This document shows, one piece after another, positions 23,175 through 32,711 of a stretch of 64,000 nucleotides of DNA. The notes beneath the pieces were generated by a model. It saw nothing but the letters and a program-made list of their open reading frames with translations, did no database searches and was not told the DNA's origin. Origin of the DNA: Chitinophaga nivalis (lineage in GTDB: Bacteria > Bacteroidota > Bacteroidia > Chitinophagales > Chitinophagaceae); assembly GCF_025989125.1 (NCBI RefSeq), contig NZ_JAPDNR010000001.1, positions 7,428,087-7,492,086 on the forward strand, read 5' to 3'. The translations under genes and the position numbers were made by a program. Positions within the stretch are counted from its first letter, which is position 1. The number at the start of each line of letters is the position of its first letter.

Positions 23175-26100
23175 ATGGAACTACTTACTGTCTGCAAAAA
23201 ACGCAGTAGATGCGGGTATTTGCGAAGAAAATTACCGTTGGTTATGAAATTAACTGCCATCCTGACTTTGGCTATCTCCCTACACCTGAGCGCCAAAACG
23301 TATTCCCAGAACATTACCCTTTCCGGTAAACGCCTGGCATTATATGATGTATTTAATCAGATCAGCCGCCAGACCGGTTATGAATTTGTATTTGATGAAA
23401 AACAACTGCAAAGCGCCGGCCTCGTAAACATCCATGTCTCCAATGCTTCGCTGCCCGAAGTACTGGACAAATGCCTGAAAAATAAACCTTTCAGCTACAG
23501 CATCGTCGATAAGATCATCGTCATTGCACCCAGGCCTGCCCCGGCAGCAACTGCCACCGCCCGCCCCGTAGCCGTTATCCAGGGCACTGTTACCGGCGCT
23601 ACCGGGCAACCGCTCCCGAATGTAAGCGTACAGGTAAAAGGTACCAACAGAGGTACCCTCACCAATGAAAAAGGCGCCTTCTCCCTGCAGGCAGAACCCA
23701 AAGAAATATTGGTGTTCAGCTACCTTGGCTACGAAACCAAAGAACTCCCCGTGGGCAATAACACCACCCTGCAGGTAGTACTAACAGAAGCCAACACCCA
23801 GCTGGGCGCAGTAGTAGTCACCGCATTGGGTATCAAAAGATCGGAGAAGTCCATCACCTATGCTTCGCAGCAACTGAACGGACTGGAACTCACCAAAGCC
23901 AAAGATCCCAACCTGATGAATACCCTGAACGGTAAAGTAGCCGGGTTGTCTATCTCTTCCAGTGCATCCGGAATAGGCGGTTCTGCCAAGGTAATATTGC
24001 GCGGTAATAAATCCGGCCTCGGCAACAACCAGGCGCTGTATGTGATAGATGGAGTGCCCATGAACAATACCGTGACCAATCAGCCCACCAGTGCATATGG
24101 CGGCAGCAATGCCTACGATGGCGGCGATCCTATTTCCAATATGAACCCGGAAGACATCGAGAGCATATCTGTGCTGAAAGGTGCTTCCGCAGCTGCTTTA
24201 TACGGTAGCCAGGGCGCCAACGGGGTGATTCTCATCACCACCAAAAGCGGTAAATCCGGACGTACGCAAATCAATTTTTCCTCCGGCCTGAATATCTCCC
24301 AGGCAGCCTATAAACCCGATTTTCAAAACAACTACGGCCAAACCGGCGCCGGCAAAACACAAAGCTGGGGCCCACAACTGGCCAATGGCGCCGCAGACAA
24401 CCTGTCGTCTTTTTACCAGACCGGCCAGACCTGGACGAATGCCATCAGCTTATCCGGTGGTACAGAGCAAATGCAGACGTATTTCTCTTATGCCAATACT
24501 TCCGCCAAAGGCATTACACCCGGCAATAAACTCGGCCGCCACAATATCAACTTCAAGGAAACAGGGCATTTCCTCAATAATAAACTGACCGCGGAAGCAG
24601 ATGTCAACTACATGACGCAGCAGATAGACAACACGCCGTTAACCGGCTTGTACTACAATCCGCTCACCGGCCTGTATCTCTTCCCCCGTGGCCTGGACCT
24701 GCAACCCTATAAAAATAATTTTGAAGCCCCGGACCCTGCCCGGAACTTCCTGCCGGTACAACGGTGGCCCTTCGATGAAGACATCCAGCAAAATCCGTGG
24801 TGGATCATCAACAGGAACCTCAACAGCCTTAACCGCAACCGTATATTACTCAACGCCAGCCTGAAATATGAACTGACTCCCTGGCTGAATATCCAGGGCC
24901 GTGGTAGCATCGACCGGATCAACGACAGATACGAACAAAAAAACTATGCCGGCACCAACAAAGTATTGGTACCCGCCAACGGTTCCTACCTGTACAACAA
25001 CGGTACTATCACCCAGCAATACGGCGACCTGTTGGCCAACTTCAACCTGCCGGTGAATAAGGATATCCGCATCACAGGTCTGGTAGGCGGTAGCATCCGC
25101 GATGTAAAAACCACCGGTGAAAAATTCGGTTCCTCACAGGATGGGCTGAAATATGCCAACATCTTTACCGTACAGAACATCACCGAAGTAAACGGCCGCA
25201 ACTCCGGTACGCTACAGGAAATGCACGAACAATACCAATCTGTATTTGCCAGTGCCAATATCTCCTTTAAAGACTGGGCATTCCTGGACCTCACCGGTCG
25301 TAACGACTGGGCTTCCAACCTGGCCTATACACCTAACAAATCCTTCTTCTATCCTTCCGTAGGGTTAAACTTTATCCTGAGCCAGATCGTACACTTCCCT
25401 ACGGCTGTCAGCTTTGCTAAAGTCCGTGGTTCCTACGCGATCGTAGGCAATGCGCCGCTGGCCTATCAGACCAACCCGGCAGAAAACACCATTGGAGCAG
25501 GGGGCGCCGGCAATATCGATATCAACAAAACAGCGCCTTTCCGCGAACTGCAACCGGAAAAAACCAAATCACTGGAAGTAGGTACCGAATGGCGTTTCTT
25601 TGATAACCGCCTGAGTGCAGATGTTACCTATTACAAAACCAATACCCGTAACCAGACCATGAAGATTGATGCCAGCGCAGCTTCCTTCTTTGAGTCCTTT
25701 TATATCAATGCCGGTAATATCCAGAACCAGGGCGTAGAAGCCATTATCCGCTATGAGGTATTACGCCATAGCAAACTAAAATGGAATACTGCATTGAACT
25801 ATTCCGTTAACGACAACCGCATTGTGGAACTGGCGCCGAATGTAAAAAGCTTCACCATCAGCGGTGCTTCCGGCGCCAACTATGTATCGCGGTTTGCAGC
25901 AGGTGGTTCCTTCGGCGACATCTATGGTACCGTTTTACAACGGGATGCACAGGGCCGCATCATGATCGACGACAAAGGCAATCCCATCAAACAAGGCGGC
26001 GACCAGGTATATGTTGGCAACGCCAATACCAAATGGCAACTGGGCTGGAACAACAACCTGGCTTTTGACAATTTCACGCTTTCTTTCCTGATTGATGGCA

Positions 26101-26540
26101 AATTTGGTGGCCAGGTGATGTCTATCACCCAATCCATGATGGATCAATACGGCGTTTCAAAAGCCAGCGGCGAAGCCCGTAATGCAGGCGGCGTAAAAAT
26201 AAACGGTGTAGATCCGCTCGGTAATCCGGTGACCTCCGTTGACGCAGCCAAATGGTATGGTACCATAGGCGGACGTGAAGCCGTATCCGGAGAATATATT
26301 TATAGTGCAACTACTGTGCGCCTCCGTGAAGTAGCTTTGGGTTATACCATTCCGATAAAAAACACGGTCGTTAAAACACTGAAGCTTTCCCTGACAGGAC
26401 GGAACCTGCTTTACTTCTCTAAAAAAGCACCGTTTGATCCGGAACAAACCATGTCAACCGCCAACGGCCTTTCCGGTGTGGACATCTTTATGTTGCCTGC
26501 CACCCGTAGCTATGGCCTGACCCTGAATGCTTCTTTTTAA
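23175..26540 (+). CDS. SusC/RagA family TonB-linked transporter with STN signalling domain
   Basis: A 1121-residue receptor. The long charged N-terminus before the hydrophobic signal (MKLTAILTLAISLHLSAKTYS) is usual in Chitinophagaceae SusC proteins of this type. Next comes an STN (secretin/TonB short N-terminal) domain at about 45-115 (ALYDVFNQISRQTGYEFVFD), which contacts the FecR-type protein, then CarboxypepD_reg (GTVTGATGQPLPNVSVQVKG), the TonB box region VVVTALGIKR, the plug with ALYVIDGVPMNN and SVLKGASAAALYGSQGANG, and the barrel ending YGLTLNASF. It imports the ligand bound by the SusD encoded 28 nt downstream; the adjacent EndoH-like enzyme suggests N-glycans. Confidence 0.95.
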   Translation: MELLTVCKKRSRCGYLRRKLPLVMKLTAILTLAISLHLSAKTYSQNITLSGKRLALYDVFNQISRQTGYEFVFDEKQLQSAGLVNIHVSNASLPEVLDKCLKNKPFSYSIVDKIIVIAPRPAPAATATARPVAVIQGTVTGATGQPLPNVSVQVKGTNRGTLTNEKGAFSLQAEPKEILVFSYLGYETKELPVGNNTTLQVVLTEANTQLGAVVVTALGIKRSEKSITYASQQLNGLELTKAKDPNLMNTLNGKVAGLSISSSASGIGGSAKVILRGNKSGLGNNQALYVIDGVPMNNTVTNQPTSAYGGSNAYDGGDPISNMNPEDIESISVLKGASAAALYGSQGANGVILITTKSGKSGRTQINFSSGLNISQAAYKPDFQNNYGQTGAGKTQSWGPQLANGAADNLSSFYQTGQTWTNAISLSGGTEQMQTYFSYANTSAKGITPGNKLGRHNINFKETGHFLNNKLTAEADVNYMTQQIDNTPLTGLYYNPLTGLYLFPRGLDLQPYKNNFEAPDPARNFLPVQRWPFDEDIQQNPWWIINRNLNSLNRNRILLNASLKYELTPWLNIQGRGSIDRINDRYEQKNYAGTNKVLVPANGSYLYNNGTITQQYGDLLANFNLPVNKDIRITGLVGGSIRDVKTTGEKFGSSQDGLKYANIFTVQNITEVNGRNSGTLQEMHEQYQSVFASANISFKDWAFLDLTGRNDWASNLAYTPNKSFFYPSVGLNFILSQIVHFPTAVSFAKVRGSYAIVGNAPLAYQTNPAENTIGAGGAGNIDINKTAPFRELQPEKTKSLEVGTEWRFFDNRLSADVTYYKTNTRNQTMKIDASAASFFESFYINAGNIQNQGVEAIIRYEVLRHSKLKWNTALNYSVNDNRIVELAPNVKSFTISGASGANYVSRFAAGGSFGDIYGTVLQRDAQGRIMIDDKGNPIKQGGDQVYVGNANTKWQLGWNNNLAFDNFTLSFLIDGKFGGQVMSITQSMMDQYGVSKASGEARNAGGVKINGVDPLGNPVTSVDAAKWYGTIGGREAVSGEYIYSATTVRLREVALGYTIPIKNTVVKTLKLSLTGRNLLYFSKKAPFDPEQTMSTANGLSGVDIFMLPATRSYGLTLNASF

Positions 26541-26568
26541 ATCATCCGTTACCGTAAAACTGAAAGAA

Positions 26569-28206
26569 ATGAACCACTACATAAAAAAGATGCTTCCCAA
26601 TAAATGTCGTGTATACGTTGCCGTTGCGGCGTTATTGATAGGCGCTGCTTCCTGCACCAAAAACTTTGAACGATATAATACCGACAATACCGGCGTATCC
26701 AATGCCGACCTGAAAGCAGATTTCAATGACCTGGGCGCCTACCTGAAAACCGCCCAGATGGCGATCTACAACTTCTCCGGCGGGGGCGATCCCAACTCCT
26801 TTCAGGTACAGCAGAACCTGAATGCAGATTGTTTTTCCGGTTATATGATGTCTGCCACTCCCTTTAACGGCGGCAGAAACAACCTGAACTACTTTATGAT
26901 GACCGGCTGGAACGGAGAAGCCTTTAAAGTAGGTTACCTCAATATCATGGCGCCCCTGGATAAACTGCGCAGAAACGGGATTGATCAATCCTTCCCTGCG
27001 GTATGGGCAGTAGCACAGATCATCAAAGTCACCGGCATGAGCCGCGTTACAGACATCTATGGCCCCATCCCCTACAGCAAAGCCGGCAGCAGCAAAGCAG
27101 ACATTCCATACGACAGTCAGGAAGATATCTACAAACGTTTCTTCCTGGAACTGGATTCTGCCAATACCAGTCTCCGGGCACAGATCAGCAACGGTACCAA
27201 ATTACCGTTCGACTTCTCCCAGTTCGATCTTGTCTACAACGGCGACTTCAACAAATGGCTGCAGTTCTCCAACTCCCTGCGCTTACGCCTGGCCATGCAC
27301 ATCTCCAAAGCAGATCGTGCTACCGCAAAGCTGCAGGCGGAAAAAGCGGTCAACCCTGCCAATGGTGGCGTGATCACAGAAAACAGCGGCAACATGAACG
27401 TGAAAGTAACCGGCAACGGACTGACCAATCCTTTGGTATTCCTTGCCAAAAACTGGAACGATATCAGCATCAACGCATCGCTGCAATGCTACCTGACCGG
27501 CTATCATGATCCGCGTACCCCGAAGTACCTGGATAAATCCACCGATACCAGTTTTCCTGCACAGTATATTGGTATCCGTATTGGCAGTATTACCGGTTCC
27601 AATGCCAAAGATGATTATAAAGGTTATTCCAGCATCAACTACAAAGGAGGCACCTTTACCCTCAATACACCCGTGCAGCTCATGACCGCCGCCGAAGTAT
27701 ACTTCCTGCGGGCGGAAGCAGCCCTGAATGGCTGGAATGCAGGCGGCGCGGTACAACAGTTATATGAGCGGGGTATCAATATCTCCCTGGAACAATGGGG
27801 CGTACCGGATGCTGCGTATGCCACCAACAGCACCTTTAAACCGGATGCATATGTAGATCCCAAAAGACCTGCCAACAATGCATCCGCACCATCCGACATT
27901 ACCATCAGATGGGAAGACGGCGCCGCCGAAGCTAAACAGCGGGAACGCATCATGACCCAGAAGTGGCTGGCCATGTTCCCGGAAGGACAGGAAGCCTGGA
28001 CAGAATTCCGCCGCACCGGCTATCCCAGACTGTTTCCGGTGGTCAACAACAACAGCGGCACTACCATTAGTACTAACATACAAATAAGAAGATTACCCTT
28101 TCCACAGAATGAATATAATACCAACGCCACGGAAGTAAACAACGCTATTAAATTATTGGGAGGAGCAGACAATGCCGGCACCAGACTCTGGTGGGACAGG
28201 GAGTAA
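26569..28206 (+). CDS. SusD/RagB family lipoprotein (SusD-like_2 type)
   Basis: A 545-residue surface lipoprotein starting at MNHYIKKMLPN; the signal ends ALLIGAASCTKN with the lipobox Cys. The sequence has the SusD-like_2 features NLNADCFSGYMMSATPFNGG and WAVAQIIKVTGMSRVTDIYGPIPY split over the TPR region, and EVYFLRAEAALNGW near the C-terminus with WLAMFPEGQEAWTEFRRTGY. I chose Met at 26569, as the frame from 26527 overlaps the SusC gene. Partner of the preceding SusC. Confidence 0.93.
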   Translation: MNHYIKKMLPNKCRVYVAVAALLIGAASCTKNFERYNTDNTGVSNADLKADFNDLGAYLKTAQMAIYNFSGGGDPNSFQVQQNLNADCFSGYMMSATPFNGGRNNLNYFMMTGWNGEAFKVGYLNIMAPLDKLRRNGIDQSFPAVWAVAQIIKVTGMSRVTDIYGPIPYSKAGSSKADIPYDSQEDIYKRFFLELDSANTSLRAQISNGTKLPFDFSQFDLVYNGDFNKWLQFSNSLRLRLAMHISKADRATAKLQAEKAVNPANGGVITENSGNMNVKVTGNGLTNPLVFLAKNWNDISINASLQCYLTGYHDPRTPKYLDKSTDTSFPAQYIGIRIGSITGSNAKDDYKGYSSINYKGGTFTLNTPVQLMTAAEVYFLRAEAALNGWNAGGAVQQLYERGINISLEQWGVPDAAYATNSTFKPDAYVDPKRPANNASAPSDITIRWEDGAAEAKQRERIMTQKWLAMFPEGQEAWTEFRRTGYPRLFPVVNNNSGTTISTNIQIRRLPFPQNEYNTNATEVNNAIKLLGGADNAGTRLWWDRE

Positions 28207-28260
28207 ATCGGTTTTTATAACTATTCATCATCCCATTATTAACAGGTTAAAATTCCAGGT

Positions 28261-29220
28261 ATGAACCCAACATTCCATTTCCTGCGGTCCACGGCCGCCA
28301 TGTTAACAACAGGAGCTGCTTTGCTGTTTGCAACCTCCTGCCAGAAAGAATCCAACAACCCCAACAATGAAACCGCCGGCACGGAACGCAACAATGCCCA
28401 CGTAGAAAGCGTTACCAAAAGCGGCGGCAAATCTGTCTGCTATGTAGAAGTAAACAGCAACAGTCTGGCCAACACCGGTAAGTATACCCTTACCACCGGC
28501 GGCCAGCAGCTGTTTGATATTGCCATCATCTTTGCGGCCAATATCAACTACAATACCACTACTAAAAAAGCAGTGTTATCCAACAACCCGAATGTAACCA
28601 GTGTACTGGTGAACAGAGCCACCCAGATTGTACCCCTGCAAAACAAGGGTATGAAGGTGTTGCTGTCTATTCTCGGCAACCACCAGGGCGCCGGCTTCTG
28701 TAACTTCACCAGCCGCGCAGCTGCCAAAGCTTTCGCCCAACAGCTGAGTGACACGGTTACTTACTATGGCCTGGATGGTATCGACTTTGATGATGAATAT
28801 GCGGAATATGGCGTGAACAACACGCCCCAGCCCAACGACAGTTCGTTTGTGATACTGGTAGATGAACTCCGTAAACTGATGCCCACCAAAATCATCTCTT
28901 TCTACTACTATGGTCCTGCCGCTTCCCGGTTATCCTGGGGTGGCAAACGGGTAGGCGATATGGTGGATTACAGCTGGAATGCGATATATGGTTCTTATTC
29001 CGTACCCAATGTAGCAGGCCTGCCTAAAAGCAAACTGGCGCCGGCAGCAGTGGATATCCAAAGTACCAGTCAGAGTACAGCCAATTCCCTCGCTACCCAA
29101 ACCAAAAACAATGGTTATGGCGTTTACCTGTGGTACAACCTCACCAGTACAGATAAACACGTCTACTTCTCCGGCGTGTCCAATATCCTGTATGGCAGCA
29201 GTGTAACCTACACGCCCTGA
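28261..29220 (+). CDS. EndoH-like GH18 endo-beta-N-acetylglucosaminidase, lipoprotein
   Basis: A 319-residue secreted glycosidase with a lipoprotein signal ending LLFATSCQKE. The GH18 catalytic motif D-G-x-D-x-D-x-E is present as DGIDFDDE at 172-179, with Glu179 as acid/base. The segment KVLLSILGNHQGAGFCNFTS at 132-151 is nearly that of Streptomyces endoglycosidase H, placing it with enzymes that cut between the two core GlcNAc residues of N-glycans rather than with chitinases. It is the last gene of the sigma/anti-sigma/SusC/SusD set, 54 nt after SusD. It probably releases glycan at the cell surface for import by the SusC/SusD pair. Confidence 0.93.
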   Translation: MNPTFHFLRSTAAMLTTGAALLFATSCQKESNNPNNETAGTERNNAHVESVTKSGGKSVCYVEVNSNSLANTGKYTLTTGGQQLFDIAIIFAANINYNTTTKKAVLSNNPNVTSVLVNRATQIVPLQNKGMKVLLSILGNHQGAGFCNFTSRAAAKAFAQQLSDTVTYYGLDGIDFDDEYAEYGVNNTPQPNDSSFVILVDELRKLMPTKIISFYYYGPAASRLSWGGKRVGDMVDYSWNAIYGSYSVPNVAGLPKSKLAPAAVDIQSTSQSTANSLATQTKNNGYGVYLWYNLTSTDKHVYFSGVSNILYGSSVTYTP

Positions 29221-29244
29221 TAACCACCATACGACCATTAAATA

Positions 29245-29322
29245 ACGCATTTCCCCGAAGATAGTACCGGAATCATCCAACCGGATTATCCTTTATTACC
29301 TTCGGGGAAATGCGTCATTTTT
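29245..29322 (+). terminator. Terminator after the EndoH-like gene
   Basis: ACGCATTTCCCCGAAG (29245-29260) pairs perfectly over 16 bp with 29300-29315, enclosing a 39-nt loop, and is followed by CATTTTT. It ends the glycan-utilisation operon. Confidence 0.8.
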
Positions 29323-29380
29323 CGTAACCATTCCAATGCCGCTGTTCACTTGTTCTTTCGCTTGTAACTATTCCATGCTG

Positions 29381-31825
29381 TTAGTCTCTCTTTCGTAAAG
29401 ACTTCCCTTGAGGCAACCCTTTCTCTTCCTGTTCGGCATCCTCGTCTGTTGTTGTTTCAGTTTTAGCTTTCTTCCTGCCGAACTGCCAGTTGACCGTAAA
29501 TTTCACGACCCTTGATTCATACGTGATAAAGGAAAGGTTGCTACTCTCAGGGGTATTTACACTTGTACGAAATTTGTTGGTAAAAAAGATATCAGATACT
29601 GCTACACCTACATTCAACCGGTCATTACACAGCTTTTTACTGATACCTGCATTTATTTCCGCGATCGGCCGGAAACGGACGTTCCCGTATAAGCCCCCGC
29701 CCTGGTACCATCCGTTTAACTCCAGGCTGATCTGATGCGGTAATAAGAAAGTATTGTTAGAAGAAAATCCGATACTCGTAGCCCGCTCATTTTCCAGCAG
29801 GGCGCCGGCAGCAACCTGATACCGGGAAGTACTCACATTCACACTCTGGTAGTTCTCCCACCATTTGAAAACCGGTATCGGGAAAGACAACGAAGCATAT
29901 CCTGTATGCTGATTTTCTGCATTCTGCGTAACCAGCTGCGTATAAGGGCTGCCTGGTTTTTGCACGATACTGAACAGCAATGGACGGCTCGCCAGATTGT
30001 ACCCTACTGCCAGGTCTATAAACTGCAGGAACTGCTGATTCACTTCAAAGTTGTGCGACAACTGCGCTTTCAGATCCGGGTTACCGGTTTCAATCGTCAG
30101 CGGGTCCAGGTAGCGTATGGCCGGATTCAGCTGCTGATAGTCCGGTCTTTCAATCCGGCGGTTGTATTGAAAGGCTACTTTGTATTTGTCACTCACCTGA
30201 TAGCCTACACGAACATTCGGTAACAAAGACAGGTAGTCCTGTTTTACCAACGACTTGTAACTGGCCGTATCTCCGCGTAAAATGGTGTACTCCGCTCTCA
30301 ACCCGGCAGACAGCTCCCACTTCTTCCCTTTGCTGGAAACAATACCATAGACCGCATGAATTTGTTCCTGGTAGCGGAAACGATTGCTTTTAACGGTATT
30401 GGTCAGCCATTTATCTTCGCGCAAATCGTCCCACTGCTGGCGGTTATCCAGTTTGGTAAAACTACTTTTGAAGCCGGTTTCAAACTTACCCGGGAAAGGT
30501 AATGCCCGATAGTAATCCGTTCTGGCTATATACTGTTGTACATCGCCGGGATAGGCGTTGCGGTATTGCTGATACCCTGCCGGCCATTGCCGATAAATAC
30601 TATGTATGCGGAAGTCGTCGCCGGAGCGGAGCCGTTGCTGCGCAGTGTGAATACTGGCTGTCAGGCCGCTGCCTTCATTGATTTTCCGTTTAAAGCGCAG
30701 CGTAGCATTGATCTCACGTTGATTACTATACGAAGTATTGGTCTGATGCGTAAGCGTATCCAGTACCAAAGGATTGGCGTAATAACGCGAAGAGCCGTAA
30801 CCCGTAAAGTTATCTTTACTGTCGGTAAACGACAGGTTGAGGCTCAGCGTATTTTTGCTGTCCAGGTAATGATCAATACCCAGCTTCACCAGGTGAGAGC
30901 GGATCTTTTCCGGAGAGTATTGCGACTGATTCATCTGCAACGGTTCCTGATGTTCGCCGGTATAGGTACGGTAGCTGCTGTCGCGGAACCAGGTACGGTC
31001 ATAACTATGGGCATAGTTCAACGAGTAATTCCACTTACTGGTACCATACCCCAGCAATATACTCTGGTCTGTTTTACCGTAACTACCCCATCCGCCGGCT
31101 GCTGATACGGAACCGCTGAAACCTGCCGCTTTCCTGTTCTTGAATACGATGTTGATAACGCCTGCATTCCCGGCGCCATCCATACTTGCAGGAGGATTGT
31201 TATACACTTCCATCGACTGCAAAGCACTTCCGGGAGTTGCTTTCAGGAGGTTTTTCAGCTGTTGGGCGCTCATGGTAACTGTTTCGCCGTCGATCATGAC
31301 TGTTACGCCCTTTTTCCCCCTGATACTTACATCCCCATCTTTATTGACAACCACACCCGGCAGGTTTTTCAGCAGTTCAAAAGCATTCCGGGTCTTAGCC
31401 ACGGCGCTTTGTTCTATGTTGAGTGTTTGTTTTTCGCTATTGTTGGTGACCACTGGTTTCCGGGCTTCCACGGTCACGCCTTTCAACCGGGTATCTGCCG
31501 GAGAAAGCGTTATTTTCAGCAAAGGATGCGCCGACTGTGGCGGAGGCAGCAACAGCTGACGATATACTGTTTTATAAGTAATAAAAGATACCTGGAGCAG
31601 GTAAGTACCCGGCCGGATCTGATCCAGGTGGAAACGGCCGGCCGGATCTGTGGTAACGCCTTTTACCAGTTGTGAATCGGCAGGTTGCCGCAGCAATACC
31701 GTGGCTCCCTGCAAAGGTGTATTATCGGTGCTGGTCACTACGCCACCCACGGTAACCGGTTGTTGGGCGAGTGCCTGCGTCAGCATTCCTATCGTTGCGA
31801 TGAGTAGTAACCCATACTTTTTCAT
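29381..31825 (-). CDS. Outer membrane beta-barrel receptor (TonB-dependent receptor-like, OMP_b-brl_3 type)
   Basis: An 814-residue protein with a signal peptide ending LAQQP, a CarboxypepD_reg domain (about 24-105, GGVVTSTDNTPLQGATVLLR), a plug-like part with LLKNLPGVVVNKDGDVSIRG and KATPGSALQSMEVYNNPPAS, and a long C-terminal barrel. The group lacks the SusC LYVIDG signature and has no SusD partner. The C-terminus is a basic, glutamate-rich tail after the last strand (FTVNWQFGRKKAKTETTTDE), which is frequent in this family. Single gene; function in import or envelope maintenance is unknown. Just 5' of the start, ACCGTA and TACGGT form an inverted repeat 21 nt apart. Confidence 0.88.
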   Translation of the reverse strand: MKKYGLLLIATIGMLTQALAQQPVTVGGVVTSTDNTPLQGATVLLRQPADSQLVKGVTTDPAGRFHLDQIRPGTYLLQVSFITYKTVYRQLLLPPPQSAHPLLKITLSPADTRLKGVTVEARKPVVTNNSEKQTLNIEQSAVAKTRNAFELLKNLPGVVVNKDGDVSIRGKKGVTVMIDGETVTMSAQQLKNLLKATPGSALQSMEVYNNPPASMDGAGNAGVINIVFKNRKAAGFSGSVSAAGGWGSYGKTDQSILLGYGTSKWNYSLNYAHSYDRTWFRDSSYRTYTGEHQEPLQMNQSQYSPEKIRSHLVKLGIDHYLDSKNTLSLNLSFTDSKDNFTGYGSSRYYANPLVLDTLTHQTNTSYSNQREINATLRFKRKINEGSGLTASIHTAQQRLRSGDDFRIHSIYRQWPAGYQQYRNAYPGDVQQYIARTDYYRALPFPGKFETGFKSSFTKLDNRQQWDDLREDKWLTNTVKSNRFRYQEQIHAVYGIVSSKGKKWELSAGLRAEYTILRGDTASYKSLVKQDYLSLLPNVRVGYQVSDKYKVAFQYNRRIERPDYQQLNPAIRYLDPLTIETGNPDLKAQLSHNFEVNQQFLQFIDLAVGYNLASRPLLFSIVQKPGSPYTQLVTQNAENQHTGYASLSFPIPVFKWWENYQSVNVSTSRYQVAAGALLENERATSIGFSSNNTFLLPHQISLELNGWYQGGGLYGNVRFRPIAEINAGISKKLCNDRLNVGVAVSDIFFTNKFRTSVNTPESSNLSFITYESRVVKFTVNWQFGRKKAKTETTTDEDAEQEEKGLPQGKSLRKRD

Positions 31826-31948
31826 ACCGTACTAGATTGTTTATATATTTTATACGGTACAAAATTGCCTGTAAAAATGATTATTTATAAAAGGAATTAA
31901 CCGGAACGGCTGTATCGCGTACTGAAACCGCCGGGCGGGAAACTGAAA

Positions 31949-32707
31949 TCAACGGTCCAGCCATTGCTTAAAAGCAGGCGCTTTTTCTTTGCTGATCAGC
32001 AACTCTCTTTCAGGATCGCGTTTCAGCGTTATTTTCAGCTTGCCATTGAAATAATTGTGGATACTGCCAATGCTTTGTATACTGATGAGATGCTGGCGGT
32101 TGGCACGGAAAAAATTGGCGGGGTTTAACTGTTCTTCCAGGTCGTCCATGGTTTGGGCTACCGTTTCCTGGGAGCCATCTTTCAATACCAGATGGGTAAT
32201 TCTAAACGAGGAGTAAACAAAATCGATATCTTCTACCAACACTGTTTTATAACCATCCCGGAAGGGCAATAAAAAACGGGTGCGATAGGTGATATCTTTC
32301 TGTTTAAAAAATTCGAGCAACTGTTGTACTACGGTATTCGGATCGGCCTGACTTTGCAGGGAGCCTACCTTTTCCAGTGCCTGTTGCAGGTCGTCCTTTT
32401 CGATGGGCTTCAGCAGGTAATCGATACTGTTTACCTTGAAGGCCCGGATCGCGTATTCATCATAGGCGGTCGTAAAGATAACCGGACAGGCCAGCTTTGT
32501 TTGGGTCATAATATCAAAAGACAATCCATCTGCCAGCCTGATATCCATTAATGCCACATCAGGATGGCTATGCTCCCGGAACCAGGCCACACTGTCGGTG
32601 ATGGTATCTATCATGGCCAGTACTTCTATATCCGGAGATATTTCAAACAGCATATTCTTCAACCGGGTAGCGCTGAGTTTTTCGTCTTCAATAATCACAA
32701 CACGCAT
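31949..32707 (-). CDS. LytTR family response regulator
   Basis: A 252-residue regulator. Receiver domain at about 1-120, with the acidic pocket IEDEKLSATRL and the phosphoacceptor Asp in DVALMDIRLADG (about residue 55), and the conserved Lys in IDYLLKPIEKDDL. The C-terminal LytTR DNA-binding domain (about 145-250) includes FLLPFRDGYKTVLVEDIDFV and FFRANRQHLISIQSIGSIHN. It starts 4 nt after the LytS-type kinase stop, so both form one operon and a cognate pair. Confidence 0.95.
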   Translation of the reverse strand: MRVVIIEDEKLSATRLKNMLFEISPDIEVLAMIDTITDSVAWFREHSHPDVALMDIRLADGLSFDIMTQTKLACPVIFTTAYDEYAIRAFKVNSIDYLLKPIEKDDLQQALEKVGSLQSQADPNTVVQQLLEFFKQKDITYRTRFLLPFRDGYKTVLVEDIDFVYSSFRITHLVLKDGSQETVAQTMDDLEEQLNPANFFRANRQHLISIQSIGSIHNYFNGKLKITLKRDPERELLISKEKAPAFKQWLDR

Positions 32708-32711
32708 AACA

